The notes: generated from the letters alone by a model not told the origin. Counted from the first letter of the stretch, positions 52,336-62,025 are shown. The stretch: 64,000 nucleotides of DNA from Arthrobacter sp. U41 (GCF_007679325.1 NZ_VEGI01000001.1:620001-684000); one strand, 5' to 3'. Numbers and translations: made by a program.

Positions 52336-54473
52336 AATGACGCTCCAAAAAGTCGGCGCGAAATGTTGAGCTCATTTAGAAGCGAAGCAGGTTCGATTGC
52401 GTCACCCAGCAGTTCCATTTCCGTCCAGTCATTTTCTATCTGCGCTTTGAATGCCTCCACACTATTAGTGAAACGCAAAAATAAGACCGTCTCCTTCAAG
52501 TCCCCGCAAGTGAAACTACGAGTCCAGCCAATGCCTGAAACTTTCCGGTCAGGCGCGATTCTCCGGACCAGGCCGAACGACGAATAGTCCTCGTCGCCTG
52601 CTTGCTCGACAAAATCGCGGAAGGCTTGACGGACCGCAGCTTCCGTAATAGCTGCGCGATCATTGGGAACCGACTCTTCCATCCCCTCGTCTGAACCTAT
52701 AAGTTCGCCCGAGACTTCAAATTCCACCCCTGCCCGCCGAAGCAGCGCCAAGTCCCTCATTGAGGCACCGACTATGGCACCTGAATACCGCACAACGCTA
52801 TCTTCATCTTGGCGTTCCACAACGAAATGCGCACAACGTTCCAGTAGACGCCGCCTGACCTCGTGGGGTAGGCATTCCAAAGAACCTCGAAATACTGCGA
52901 TTCTCTGCACCAGCGAATCCGGGAGGAAAGGTACCAATGTGTCCAAGTTCTTCCCGAGCCTGATTGGGACATAGTCCTTGGGTCCCCGTTCGGCGCCCAA
53001 CTTATCCACACCCCATTTTGTAGTGATATACGAGAACAGTTGCCTGGTCTGACGAGCGGAGGTCTTCTGGACCGATTCGTCGCTCACCGTGATCTGGCCA
53101 TCGTGAACCCGCCGCAGCATCATGATTTCACCTGAGTGTTTCATGGCAACGCCTGAACGGACCATGCGAAGCGCTAGGTTGTTATCCACGCCGCTGGACA
53201 AAGACTCGTCATACCTAAGCCGACGAATAATATCTGTTTCGACAAGCCAAGTGCCATGACCAGGTGCGCCTCCGGAGTCAATTATCGTCCCGTCGTTGAG
53301 AATTTTTGAGGCAAATAGCTTCATCTCACCGGTAGAATCGTCAAAGTTCACGAAAGACCCGAAGGAACCATGCGTTCCAGCGGCAATGTGTTCAAAGTGC
53401 TTCTCTAGGCGCCACGGAGTCATAAGGTCATCATCATCATGGACCGCCGTATAGTATCCGCGCGCCTCATCGGCGGCGCGATTACGCGCCGCGGCTATAC
53501 CGGCATTCTCTTGGAAAAAGTATCTGATGCGACGATCATCGAAACTCTCAACAATTTGCCGCGTGTTATCTGTTGAGCCGTCGTCCACCACAACTATCTC
53601 AAAATCTTGCAGCGTCTGGCAGAGTACGGAACTAATACTTTCGGCCAAAAAGTTCGCTCGGTTGAAGGTCGAAATAGCGACTGTTACAAGGGGCCCGGCG
53701 TCCGCGGGTCGATGCGCCCAGATTGGCGTATTCCGGACAAATGTTTTGTCGGTGTAGACAATTTTCTTGTTGAACTCGATAGCGTTCGTAGCGGCAACAG
53801 ACTTCGAGTGAGTCTCCCTCGTCGGCGCATGCCACATGTGGTACATGCGTACGCGCTCATCATCTACCCATAGAAGTCGCTGCCCGGCACGCTTCGCGCG
53901 CGTAGCAAAATCGATGTCCTCTCCGCCATAGGTATGCATGCGTTCGTCTAAACCGCGGATGCGCATGAAGACCTCGCGAGGCACCGCCATCATGCCTCCC
54001 ATGCCCCAGCGGGGTCGGAGTCTGGAAACACGTTCGAAAGTGTCCCACTGGTAACCGACACGGTCTATCTCGGCATCCGTCCATTGCTCGGGCAGATCCC
54101 TGCACTGAAGCAATAGGCACAGCGAGGGGTCGTCCAGAATCCAAGATCCGATGGTCTCCATTGATTCCGGACTAAAGACCATATCAGCATCGGTTGAAAC
54201 GAGCACGGAACCGGAGGAAACGGCAAAGCCTGCGTTGAGAGCCCGTGAACGGGACCACGTCCCATCGGTGGCTGTGTAGACATAGCGGGCGCCCAAGGAC
54301 TCCATGAGCTCGCGCGTGTCTTCGAAACTGTGGGAGCCATAGTCGGAAACAATGACTTCACCGCGCAGGCCACCAAAAGATGCCTGGATGGAACGAACTG
54401 CCAGTTCCAGCCGAGCTAGACCCCAATTACTGAATCCGATCACGACTGACACGTCGATTGTCTCTTTGATCAT
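52332..54473 (-). CDS. Two-domain glycosyltransferase family 2 protein
   Basis: A 713-residue cytosolic protein. The first GT-A domain (about 1-245) has VSVVIGFSNWG, STDADMVF with the metal-binding Asp cluster, and GMGGMMAVPREVF. The second (about 260-480) has VTVAISTFNRANFL, VVVDDGSTDNTRQ and AVHDDDDLMTPWRLE. The last 220 residues are mixed helical and not recognised. Two GT2 domains in tandem suggest a polymerase making an alternating disaccharide, as in bacterial glycosaminoglycan synthases. GC is about 43% in one counted line, far below the housekeeping genes. It overlaps both neighbours by four bases. Confidence 0.86.
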   Translation of the reverse strand: MIKETIDVSVVIGFSNWGLARLELAVRSIQASFGGLRGEVIVSDYGSHSFEDTRELMESLGARYVYTATDGTWSRSRALNAGFAVSSGSVLVSTDADMVFSPESMETIGSWILDDPSLCLLLQCRDLPEQWTDAEIDRVGYQWDTFERVSRLRPRWGMGGMMAVPREVFMRIRGLDERMHTYGGEDIDFATRAKRAGQRLLWVDDERVRMYHMWHAPTRETHSKSVAATNAIEFNKKIVYTDKTFVRNTPIWAHRPADAGPLVTVAISTFNRANFLAESISSVLCQTLQDFEIVVVDDGSTDNTRQIVESFDDRRIRYFFQENAGIAAARNRAADEARGYYTAVHDDDDLMTPWRLEKHFEHIAAGTHGSFGSFVNFDDSTGEMKLFASKILNDGTIIDSGGAPGHGTWLVETDIIRRLRYDESLSSGVDNNLALRMVRSGVAMKHSGEIMMLRRVHDGQITVSDESVQKTSARQTRQLFSYITTKWGVDKLGAERGPKDYVPIRLGKNLDTLVPFLPDSLVQRIAVFRGSLECLPHEVRRRLLERCAHFVVERQDEDSVVRYSGAIVGASMRDLALLRRAGVEFEVSGELIGSDEGMEESVPNDRAAITEAAVRQAFRDFVEQAGDEDYSSFGLVRRIAPDRKVSGIGWTRSFTCGDLKETVLFLRFTNSVEAFKAQIENDWTEMELLGDAIEPASLLNELNISRRLFGASL

Positions 54474-54913
54474 CTGAACTTGTGTCCCCCACCGTTGAGA
54501 ATTCTGTTTCGCGTCGATAAGCCTTTAGATGCGACGTCATAGGATTCCACGAATAGGGCACTGCCGCCGAACATGGCTTTCCCCACTGGCTCACGTCCCG
54601 GCCATGTAAGTAGTTCGAAGGAGACCTCTGTCGGCGCCTCAACAAACTCCAGGGTCAAAGGCTCGCTGTAGGCGTCGTCGGGTGTGCCCGGATAGTAAGC
54701 GAACATTTCCCCGAGGATGGTTGAATAGTACACACCCTTGCAAGAGTCAGTGACGCTGTTGCCTTCCGCGTTCCAAGCCTTGACGACGATGGCTACGGAC
54801 TTCTCCTCCACACCAGTCACGCTCTTCAGCGACAGGCTAACTTGCCTGATGCGTTCCGCGTCTGGCATGGAGATCTTCACTCTGTTTTCTTCAATGATGA
54901 GAATTTGACTCAT
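54470..54913 (-). CDS. Unknown small protein upstream of a GT2 gene
   Basis: A 147-residue protein from ATG 54911-54913, which has GGGGAGAG eight bases upstream; an ATG at 54985 would give 171 residues but has a weak ribosome site. I do not recognise it. It alternates short hydrophobic strands (ILIIEENRVKI, AIVVKAWNAEG, SFELLTWPG) and looks like a beta-sandwich. It has no export signal. Its stop overlaps the GT2 start (ATGA at 54470-54473), making a translationally coupled three-gene unit with 52332-54473 and 51688-52335. Confidence 0.62.
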   Translation of the reverse strand: MSQILIIEENRVKISMPDAERIRQVSLSLKSVTGVEEKSVAIVVKAWNAEGNSVTDSCKGVYYSTILGEMFAYYPGTPDDAYSEPLTLEFVEAPTEVSFELLTWPGREPVGKAMFGGSALFVESYDVASKGLSTRNRILNGGGHKFR

Positions 54914-54985
54914 CCCATCCACTCTCCCCTCGAGCCCCTGGGCGTCCAACGGCAAACCAGCTAACAGCTTAGCCGAGGCATCCAT

Positions 54986-55334
54986 CTCACTAAGACACAG
55001 GCAGCACTTCAGCCCCGATATCGATCGAGTGAAGCGAGCTTGGAAGGCTGAACGTTCGAGGGGCGGCTTAGGTCAAACGTACCCGTAGTTCACCACGATA
55101 CGGTTTCCAGCCGACTATCCTTCAAGGGCCGGTCCTTCTTCCGTGAAAGCTTTATCCGCTCATATCGTGAGCTTTGTCTCATTCTCAGGCAGTGGCTTGG
55201 CACCAGATTCATCGTGGTGTCGTTGATCCCGCGGAGCCCGGCGGGTCAATCTGCGTCTCGGATAATCTTGGTCGTTCGGCCGCACGCTGATTTCCGGCGG
55301 GCTGTCGAGATTGCGGTCTCGCCGAGGGCGTCGA
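54986..55334. other. Low-GC spacer in the second glycan block
   Basis: About 350 bases between two minus-strand genes. No complete gene or recognisable product was found in any frame. It probably holds the promoter for the three-gene unit starting at 54913. A decayed mobile-element end cannot be excluded. Confidence 0.45.
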
Positions 55335-56495
55335 TTACCTCTTTAGGGCGGGATGCCACTCAGAAAGCAGTGCTGTGGTTTCCCGGAATTCGCTCCAGTC
55401 CTTCTCAGTGTAGGCGTCAATGCCTGCATTTAGACACTGAGCATAAACTCTCTGCTTGATGCTGGTCGGAAGCGCGGCATAAAACGTCGGGTTGAGCCGC
55501 TCATAGAAGTCAAGGCTGCGCCCGGCAACAAACTCCTTCACGTGGTCCGGAATTTTCCCAACAAGAGAACCGACGCCATCCGAGCCCAGTTTTTTCAAAA
55601 CGTAGAGGGCCAGAAAGTCCGTCGCGAAACTTCTGCCGAACGCGAAGTGAGGCGTCTCGCGCGCAGGCAAATCCGGCACGCCGAGGTTCACCCCCATCAA
55701 GTCTTCGACGATTCGAAGCAGTAGAAATTTCCGAGTCAATTTTTCCGAGCCCGAATTCGCCAAGGACGTGAGACTTTCGCGGATCTTGGACGGGTAGTTT
55801 TCTGCAATCAGCATGATCGTCCCCACCTCCGTCAGTCCCAGGGCCGGGTTGACCTGATTGAGGCCAGCAGCCTTGAACCATGGTTGAGGACCACCTCCGA
55901 AGATGAGGTCTCGCTGGAAGTTCCAGGGCGAGGCCTCGAGGATGGCTCCGAAGCTCAACGTGCCGAGATCGAGGTAGTCGCGCAGCAGGATAGTTCCAAT
56001 TCCCATGAATGACCAACTGTTCTCCGCAAACCCTTCGGCTCTGAAATTGGTTGCGATCGAGGCCGGCTTGAACTGCTGGTAGAACTCGCGTTCGCGTGCG
56101 AACCCGCCGCCAAAGTCCAGTGAGACTAGCTTGGTGTCCGCGGGCAGCAACGCCAAAGCGGCGAGGGAATCGAACCCTCCGCTGAAGTTCAATCCGTATG
56201 AGAGCCCGGTCGGCCGAGACATGTTCCCGCTTCTCAGAGGTGCTTTTACCGAGGCGCCAGTTAGTCCCTGAACCTGACTGGCTGCGTCAGCGGACATGGG
56301 AAGGTCGATCACGATCTCGTCGTACTTGCGGCCGGTAAGAGTCGCGATCGCAATCCCGACCAGATCATGATCGGGAAAGAACCGCTCCGGGAGAGCGAAA
56401 GTCAGGTGCGTCTCCTTCTCGTCGTCCCTTGCCGTAAACCCGAAAACGGCGGCGTCGTCCACTCCAAAGTCACTAAACTCTATTTTCATTTCCAT
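55335..56495 (-). CDS. PP-loop (adenine nucleotide alpha-hydrolase-like) protein in glycan locus
   Basis: A 386-residue protein. An N-terminal 95-residue beta-rich part is followed by a Rossmann-like domain that opens with the PP-loop NFSGGFDSLAALAL (SGGFDS at residues 105-110), as in ATP pyrophosphatases such as asparagine synthetases, QueC and WbpG-like amidotransferases. The rest (about 130-386) is mainly helical and unfamiliar. It should activate a carboxylate, amide or sulphur substrate with ATP, releasing PPi. In a locus rich in uronic acids, amidation of a uronate carboxyl is one reasonable possibility. ATG 56493-56495 is used; a second ATG is two codons further in. Confidence 0.7.
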   Translation of the reverse strand: MEMKIEFSDFGVDDAAVFGFTARDDEKETHLTFALPERFFPDHDLVGIAIATLTGRKYDEIVIDLPMSADAASQVQGLTGASVKAPLRSGNMSRPTGLSYGLNFSGGFDSLAALALLPADTKLVSLDFGGGFAREREFYQQFKPASIATNFRAEGFAENSWSFMGIGTILLRDYLDLGTLSFGAILEASPWNFQRDLIFGGGPQPWFKAAGLNQVNPALGLTEVGTIMLIAENYPSKIRESLTSLANSGSEKLTRKFLLLRIVEDLMGVNLGVPDLPARETPHFAFGRSFATDFLALYVLKKLGSDGVGSLVGKIPDHVKEFVAGRSLDFYERLNPTFYAALPTSIKQRVYAQCLNAGIDAYTEKDWSEFRETTALLSEWHPALKR

Positions 56496-56577
56496 CCCAA
56501 ACTAGGCATAAAGAAGAAACCCTTTCCAGCCTGCAAGCACGCTGCCAAGGTATGCTCATGAATAAATGAATAGGCGA

Positions 56578-57492
56578 TCAAACGTCGTCGGTTCCATGCG
56601 CTGAGGTCACGCGGAGCAGTTCGGCGGCGGACGCATCATCGACCGAATAGGGCACGTCTTTGAGAACGTGGACGGCCGCTTTGTAGTGGTGGAGCCGACC
56701 GACTTCCGGAGATAGGATTTCACCATATCCGGCACTGATCGCATGCACTGATTTAAACGGCAGCAACGAATCGTACTGGGCGATGGTCTTCACCCGATTC
56801 GCCCAGCCCTTTCCATGCGCCACGAGATCCTCCCGGGACCATCGCATCCTGTGTTGTTCTAGTACTGGGCGAGCCGGATCGTGGCCAGTGGTGTCAAAGT
56901 TGAAGTTTAGGAAATGTATCCGCGGCGCAGACGCATCCTCTGTAAGATCAGAAATTTTCTGCCCGCTTGGCAAAACGATGAACTCATCGACATCGATGAG
57001 CGCGAGCCACCCGACTTTCCGTAAAGCGTACTTGTTCAGTACTGCGGGGAAGTACAGGGCTTGGCGAAGGGATAGAGAGTCGATGATAGGGGCGTCCCAG
57101 TCTTTGAGGCTCTCTGCGTTTCGTTCCCTCCATGCCAACACCTCCTTGTACCTCTCGGCGGGCGTCAAGCCATCGTAGTAGGCATCGTGCGCCGGGCGAA
57201 TGTCCACGGTAATCTTCGCCGGTCCGCCCCAGGACCTGAGCAACTGCTCGCTTTCGTCGTTGGGGTTGTCCAAGATGATGTGGAAATCGTCGAACCCCAG
57301 CAGGGAGTGGTAGTCCATCCACTCTCGCAGGCGAGTGGCATCGCCCCTGGACATGGTCACAATGGAATGAGGCAAAACGTACCCTTCGACGACGTGGATG
57401 TTGTGTCCCAAGACTAAGGGGAGCCCGCGATATTCAACGATTCCTGGCAGCCGGCTAATCATCGCCACAAGCGATCGGGTAGCCGAGGCCAA
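56578..57492 (-). CDS. Glycosyltransferase, GT2/GT92-like
   Basis: A 304-residue protein that resembles the small GT-A enzymes annotated as GT2 or GT92 (Glyco_tranf_2_4). It has the opening SIVTMSRGDATRLREWMDYH, then GFDDFHIILDNPNDES, and the metal-binding IDVDEFIVLP block near residue 170. A late His-rich LHHYK segment is also typical. The first codon is TTG at 57490-57492; ATG 57460-57462 (MISRLPGIVEYRG) is an equally good start. It lies 82 bases upstream of the PP-loop gene. Donor and acceptor are unknown. Confidence 0.78.
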   Translation of the reverse strand: MASATRSLVAMISRLPGIVEYRGLPLVLGHNIHVVEGYVLPHSIVTMSRGDATRLREWMDYHSLLGFDDFHIILDNPNDESEQLLRSWGGPAKITVDIRPAHDAYYDGLTPAERYKEVLAWRERNAESLKDWDAPIIDSLSLRQALYFPAVLNKYALRKVGWLALIDVDEFIVLPSGQKISDLTEDASAPRIHFLNFNFDTTGHDPARPVLEQHRMRWSREDLVAHGKGWANRVKTIAQYDSLLPFKSVHAISAGYGEILSPEVGRLHHYKAAVHVLKDVPYSVDDASAAELLRVTSAHGTDDV

Positions 57493-57849
57493 GGATCAAT
57501 CTGCGTATCGCCGGTGAGACATCAGCGGTTCAGCTTCGCGATCCACTTTAAGGGATCGTGTTCGCCGTCCGTCCTCAGGACTTGGACGAACGCATATGGC
57601 TATCCCTTCCAGCGTCTGGTCCCTCGTATCAGCTGTCCGGTGCCAGCGATCGCCTGACGGAAAAATATTCCCTGAACGGTTTCAGAAATCCAAATCTCAC
57701 CACAAATGCTGAGGCCCCTGTCCGACGCATGGCCGCAGTCCCATCCGATTCCTCGCAACCTTGTGGGAGCATATCGACCACAATGACCAGGCTTTCGAGT
57801 CGATTTTGGGCATCATGGCAATTTCGAAGTCTCCGTGGATGAGCCCTGC
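57493..57849. other. Spacer with possible decayed coding sequence
   Basis: About 357 bases. On the minus strand one frame is open from 57812 to 57525 except for a single TAG at 57600-57602, and ends in TGA at 57522-57524; its last 25 codons look protein-like (PYAFVQVLRTDGEH). No homologue is recognised, and open frames also occur on the other strand, so this may be chance. Confidence 0.35.
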
Positions 57850-60141
57850 CTACGACCCGGCAGAGAGCAACTGTATGGTGCCATGCACCGACGCTCCGTC
57901 GCCAAGGTCCACGACCGCGGACGCGGCCGTGTCAATCGTGTCGGATGCCTCACCGAGAACGCCGATAATCAGCTTGCTCGTTGTCATAGTAGGGTCTGAA
58001 ACAGCAAACCGAATCGTATCGCCGTCGCGCTTGAGAATTATGGAACATTGTGCGCTTAGGACCACCGGCGGAAGCCCAGTCCAACGATACTCGCCGCTGA
58101 CGTAAACATTCGCAAGTATAGCGTTCATGTTGGCCACTGCGACCACCTGCGCGGAGGCGTCGTTCTGCAGGACAGTTGCCGTGGGCCTCTCTGCTTTGCT
58201 TCGCACTTGGGATCGGGATACCCCCGGGTAGATCAAATAAGCGTAGCGGCACTGCGGGTCGCCAGCGGCGTGCTTGATCTCGATCGTGACGCGGACCGAT
58301 CCGGACATATCGGGTGAGTTCGACTCCGGTCGGGCTTGGGTCGCCGGCTGACTACTTAGTCGGAGGGCTGTCGGCTGGTCTAGGAAGACATAGCCGCCAA
58401 CACCCTCAAGGTGCGTCCAAACGGCTGTCTGTTCGTGGCCGCCCGTGACGTCGCATTCACTTCCGTCCAGGAGTAACCGGGCCCCGTTCCCGGCGACGAT
58501 CCGATTTTCAACAGTCGTATGGATGTCGGTTTCGCCACCGGTAATCTCCGACCCGAGACAGACAATGTAGTCATCAATGAAGAACCAGGATTTCCGCGCG
58601 GTGACGGACGACTGGAACCCGGCCAAGTCAAGGCCCAACGCGGCGAGCCGTCCGTTGTACACCGCGCCACCGGCCCAGGAAGTTGGCGGCGTCAGGGAGG
58701 CCCACGGGCCGCCTGCACCGTCGATTGGCAATTTCTCCTCCACCGTTGTTCCCGGATGTTGGCGTGGGTCGGTCGTCCGCCAATAGCCGGGTCCGTAGTG
58801 GAAGGCGTCACACGGAAGGTGTATCAGCAACATCCCGCTGCCGGTGTGGTACCCCCGTTCATTTTCTCCGTGTCCGTGCTCGTAGTACGCAATCCTTTGG
58901 CTGCTCATGGCGAGCGATGCTTGCCATCCCGCCGGGGCGCAATGAACCGCTCGATCCATCGCCGGGTAGAGCCTGTGGCCAGGCGATGTCTGCCTCGGCG
59001 CTATCTCGTTCATATCTCTAAGCTCGGCAATTGCCTCAGCCGTCGCCACACCCGGGAGACCAGCGGCGGAAAACGCTTCTATAATTCGCGTCTCTGAGTA
59101 ATAGCTGATGATGTCTCGGCACCGCTCCAGCCTGGCACGGGATTTCGCTTGTCCCGCTGTGATGCATGCATATCTGAATATTTGGGCAACGACCTCGAGG
59201 TTATCCGCATCCGTGGATGAGCGTTGAATAGCCCGGCCCCTTACGACATCCAACAAGGATCCGTGAACAAAGAAGGGGAGTATTCCATCGTCAAGCAATT
59301 TGTCGAGAAAGGCATCTAGATCCAGATCCCGGCTCCGCCCGAACACCGTTCCGTGAGTCACTAGTGCAAATCTGGCGATCACTTGAAAGGCGACGCATCC
59401 ATACGTTCCATTGTATGGTACGCGTTCATGGAAGATATAGGAACCATCACTGCGGAGGCCATCCCCGGCTTCCACAATTTCAAAAGCGCCGCCGACCGCT
59501 TGGAGATACGCGGATGTTCCGAACCTGTCACCACGCAGACTGCTCGCTAAGACCAAACTCTGCAGTTGATCGACAAAATTCGCCGACGTCATAATCCGGT
59601 TAGCAGAAGACCGGCTCCATCGATTCAGACGGGGATCGGGTATGTGATACTCGACAGCATCTAGGACATTTTCAATTTGCCTTCTTGGAAGTTCGTCTCT
59701 TAAGAGAACGCAGACATCAAGTACCGCCTGAGGAATTCCAATGGTCCATTCCCACCAATTCCCAAACCCCTCAAATTTATTACTATATCCGGAGACTCGA
59801 AGCTGGTTAAGGCCGTCCGTCACGAAATCAATCAGTCGATGTGACTCAAAGTGCGCTGAATGCTGGGTGCGGTACGCCAGAGCTAAAGTTCGCAGGTTTT
59901 TCGCTTGGGTCCATAATTCCTGGCCCGTCTTGCGTTCCGGTGGCACCAGTTGGGAAATCGCGACGTCTTCGTGGGAGCTCTCCATGAGCGAACTGACTTT
60001 AGCATCGAGTAGATTCACAGCCCCCTGGACGAGTCGGTTATTGCGCAGGATTTGGCGGCCGATGATGAGAGTCTCCCAATTGCGAAACAATTGCTCAAGG
60101 TCGTCGGGCGCCGTTTCCAAACGTATCCTGCCTTCGCTCAT
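57850..60141 (-). CDS. Polysaccharide lyase family 8-like protein without signal peptide
   Basis: A 763-residue protein of the hyaluronate/chondroitin/xanthan lyase type. Motifs run in family order: GNWWEWTIGIPQA, SANFVDQL, DGSYIFHERVPYNGTYG, VRGRAIQR, GYHTGSGM, GYWRTTDPRQHPGTT. The catalytic tetrad is present as Asn188, His238, Tyr247 and Arg301; the Asn-His (50) and His-Tyr (9) spacings equal those I recall for pneumococcal hyaluronate lyase. No signal peptide or membrane helix is found, so it appears cytosolic, which is unusual for PL8. ATG 60139-60141 is the likely start (a TTG five codons earlier is possible). It lies about 60 bases after gltX. Confidence 0.85.
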   Translation of the reverse strand: MSEGRIRLETAPDDLEQLFRNWETLIIGRQILRNNRLVQGAVNLLDAKVSSLMESSHEDVAISQLVPPERKTGQELWTQAKNLRTLALAYRTQHSAHFESHRLIDFVTDGLNQLRVSGYSNKFEGFGNWWEWTIGIPQAVLDVCVLLRDELPRRQIENVLDAVEYHIPDPRLNRWSRSSANRIMTSANFVDQLQSLVLASSLRGDRFGTSAYLQAVGGAFEIVEAGDGLRSDGSYIFHERVPYNGTYGCVAFQVIARFALVTHGTVFGRSRDLDLDAFLDKLLDDGILPFFVHGSLLDVVRGRAIQRSSTDADNLEVVAQIFRYACITAGQAKSRARLERCRDIISYYSETRIIEAFSAAGLPGVATAEAIAELRDMNEIAPRQTSPGHRLYPAMDRAVHCAPAGWQASLAMSSQRIAYYEHGHGENERGYHTGSGMLLIHLPCDAFHYGPGYWRTTDPRQHPGTTVEEKLPIDGAGGPWASLTPPTSWAGGAVYNGRLAALGLDLAGFQSSVTARKSWFFIDDYIVCLGSEITGGETDIHTTVENRIVAGNGARLLLDGSECDVTGGHEQTAVWTHLEGVGGYVFLDQPTALRLSSQPATQARPESNSPDMSGSVRVTIEIKHAAGDPQCRYAYLIYPGVSRSQVRSKAERPTATVLQNDASAQVVAVANMNAILANVYVSGEYRWTGLPPVVLSAQCSIILKRDGDTIRFAVSDPTMTTSKLIIGVLGEASDTIDTAASAVVDLGDGASVHGTIQLLSAGS

Positions 60142-60203
60142 AGAAGTACTCGCCAAACCCTTAGAAAGTCATCGAAAGCCATGTCGGGCATCATTGCTCA
60201 TCG

Positions 60204-61736
60204 TCAGCCGCGGAACGCGCGAAGCCGGGCCAGGGACGAGTCCTTGCCCAGGATCACCATGGATTCGAACAGCGGCGGCGAGATCCGGCGGCCGGAGACC
60301 GCGGTGCGGACCGGGCCGAACGCCAGCCGCGGCTTGACGCCGAGTCCCTCCACGAGGGCCTCCTTGAGCGCGGCCTGGATGTTCTCGGCGTTCCAGTCCG
60401 CAATGGGCTCCAGGGCGGCCAGGGCGGCGTCGAGCACCTCGGTGAGGTTCTCCGGAAGCCCCTTACGGGCGTCGTCCGCGACGTCGATCGCGTCGTCGTT
60501 CTTGAACAGGAAGGCGAGCATCTCGGGGGCCTCGCCCAGCAGCGAGATGCGCTCCTGGATCAGCGGGGCCGCCTCGGCGAGGATCTCCTCCTGGCGGGCG
60601 GTGAGCGTGTCGCCGACGAACCCGGCCGTGCGCAGGTACGGGACCAGCCGGCCGCGGAAGTCCTCGGCGTCGAGCATCCGGATGTGCGTGCCGTTGATGG
60701 CCTCGGCCTTTTTGATGTCGAAGCGGGCCGGGTTGGCCAACACGTCGTTGACGTCGAAGTGCTCGATCAGCTGCTCCACCGTGAAGATATCCTCATCGGC
60801 GGAGAGGCTCCAGCCCAGCAGCGACAGGTAGTTGAGCAGGCCCTCCGGGATGAAGCCGCGGTCCCGGAGCAGGAAGAGGTTGGACTGCGGGTCGCGCTTG
60901 GAGAGCTTCTTGTTGCCCTCGCCCATGACGTACGGCAGGTGGCCGAAGACCGGCAGGTAGCTGGCGACGCCGATGTCCATCAGCGCGTTGATCAACACCA
61001 CCTGGCGGGGCGTGGAGGACAGCAGGTCCTCGCCGCGGAGCACGTGGGTGATGCCCATGAGCGCGTCGTCCACCGGGTTGACCAGGGTGTAGAGCGGGGA
61101 GCCGTCGGCGCGGACGATCACGTAGTCCGGGATGCTGCCGGCCTTGAAGGTGATCTCGCCGCGGACCATGTCGGTGAAGGTGACATCCGTATCCGGCATC
61201 CGGACGCGGAGCACGGGCTGGCGGCCCTCGGCCTTGAACGCGGCCACCTGGTCCTCGGTGAGCTCGCGGTCGAAGTTGTCATAACCCAGCTTGGGGTCGC
61301 GGCCGGCGGCGCGGTGGCGGGCCTCGACCTCCTCCGGGGAGGAGTAGCACTCGTAGGCGTAGCCGGCGTCGATCAGCTTGGTGACGACGTCCTTGTACAG
61401 GTCCAGGCGCTGGGACTGGCGGTACGGCTCGTGCGGTCCGCCGACCTCCACGCCTTCCTCCCAGGTGATGCCGAGCCATTTCAGGGCTTCGAGCAGCTGC
61501 TGGTAGCTCTCCTCGGAGTCGCGCGCCGCGTCCGTGTCCTCGATGCGGAACACGAAGGTGCCTTTGGTGTGGCGGGCGTGGGCCCAGTTGAACAGGGCGG
61601 TGCGGATCAGGCCGACGTGCGGGGTGCCGGTGGGCGACGGGCAGAACCGGACACGGACCGGGGTGTCAGCGGTGACTTCGCTGGTCGCGCTGGGGGCGGA
61701 GCTGGAGACGGCGTCGGGCGCAGAAGGAGTAGTCAT
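60204..61736 (-). CDS. gltX: Glutamyl-tRNA synthetase
   Basis: A 510-residue class I synthetase that charges tRNA-Glu and, in organisms without GlnRS, tRNA-Gln. The HIGH motif appears as PTGTPHVGL and the KMSKS loop as KKLSKRDP. Zinc-site cysteines are not obvious. ATG 61734-61736 (MTTPSAPD) starts a short disordered N-tail of about 27 residues. Its tRNA substrates lie 14-16 kb away in the same orientation, separated by the second glycan block. Confidence 0.96.
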   Translation of the reverse strand: MTTPSAPDAVSSSAPSATSEVTADTPVRVRFCPSPTGTPHVGLIRTALFNWAHARHTKGTFVFRIEDTDAARDSEESYQQLLEALKWLGITWEEGVEVGGPHEPYRQSQRLDLYKDVVTKLIDAGYAYECYSSPEEVEARHRAAGRDPKLGYDNFDRELTEDQVAAFKAEGRQPVLRVRMPDTDVTFTDMVRGEITFKAGSIPDYVIVRADGSPLYTLVNPVDDALMGITHVLRGEDLLSSTPRQVVLINALMDIGVASYLPVFGHLPYVMGEGNKKLSKRDPQSNLFLLRDRGFIPEGLLNYLSLLGWSLSADEDIFTVEQLIEHFDVNDVLANPARFDIKKAEAINGTHIRMLDAEDFRGRLVPYLRTAGFVGDTLTARQEEILAEAAPLIQERISLLGEAPEMLAFLFKNDDAIDVADDARKGLPENLTEVLDAALAALEPIADWNAENIQAALKEALVEGLGVKPRLAFGPVRTAVSGRRISPPLFESMVILGKDSSLARLRAFRG

Positions 61737-61771
61737 AGTGACACCAACTTTACCGCGTGCCGCCACGCGCT

Positions 61772-62005
61772 TTACCGCCCGCGGCCCCGTGCGGTTTGCG
61801 GGCGGGACAGCGCCTTCACCAGGGAGTATCCGGCCAGCACAAGGCCCACGGCGAGGAACGTCAGCGCCAGCCACGGCGGCCCGTCCAGCCAGCCGACGGC
61901 GCGTGCCGCCATCGCGAACGTGCCGATGGATCCCAGGGCAAAGAACAGGAAGGAACGGCGGCGGCCGGAACCGCGCAGGGCGCCGCGCCATCCGCCGTTA
62001 CTCAT
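61772..62005 (-). CDS. Small two-span membrane protein
   Basis: A 77-residue protein with a basic N-terminus, two hydrophobic helices (about residues 18-36 and 44-64) separated by a short GPPW turn, and a basic C-terminal tail. The function is unknown. It sits between the FAH gene (20 bases) and gltX (36 bases) in one orientation and is probably co-transcribed with them. Confidence 0.72.
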   Translation of the reverse strand: MSNGGWRGALRGSGRRRSFLFFALGSIGTFAMAARAVGWLDGPPWLALTFLAVGLVLAGYSLVKALSRPQTARGRGR

Positions 62006-62025
62006 GTGCTGTTTCCGCGGTCCGC

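Noticed and set aside
55214..55459. An 81-codon plus-strand frame in the low-GC spacer
   Set aside because: No ribosome site, overlaps the 3' end of the PP-loop gene on the other strand, and the product is unrecognisable.
57558..57842. A 94-codon plus-strand frame in the spacer after the PL8-type lyase
   Set aside because: No ribosome site or recognisable motif, and it is opposite to all neighbouring genes.
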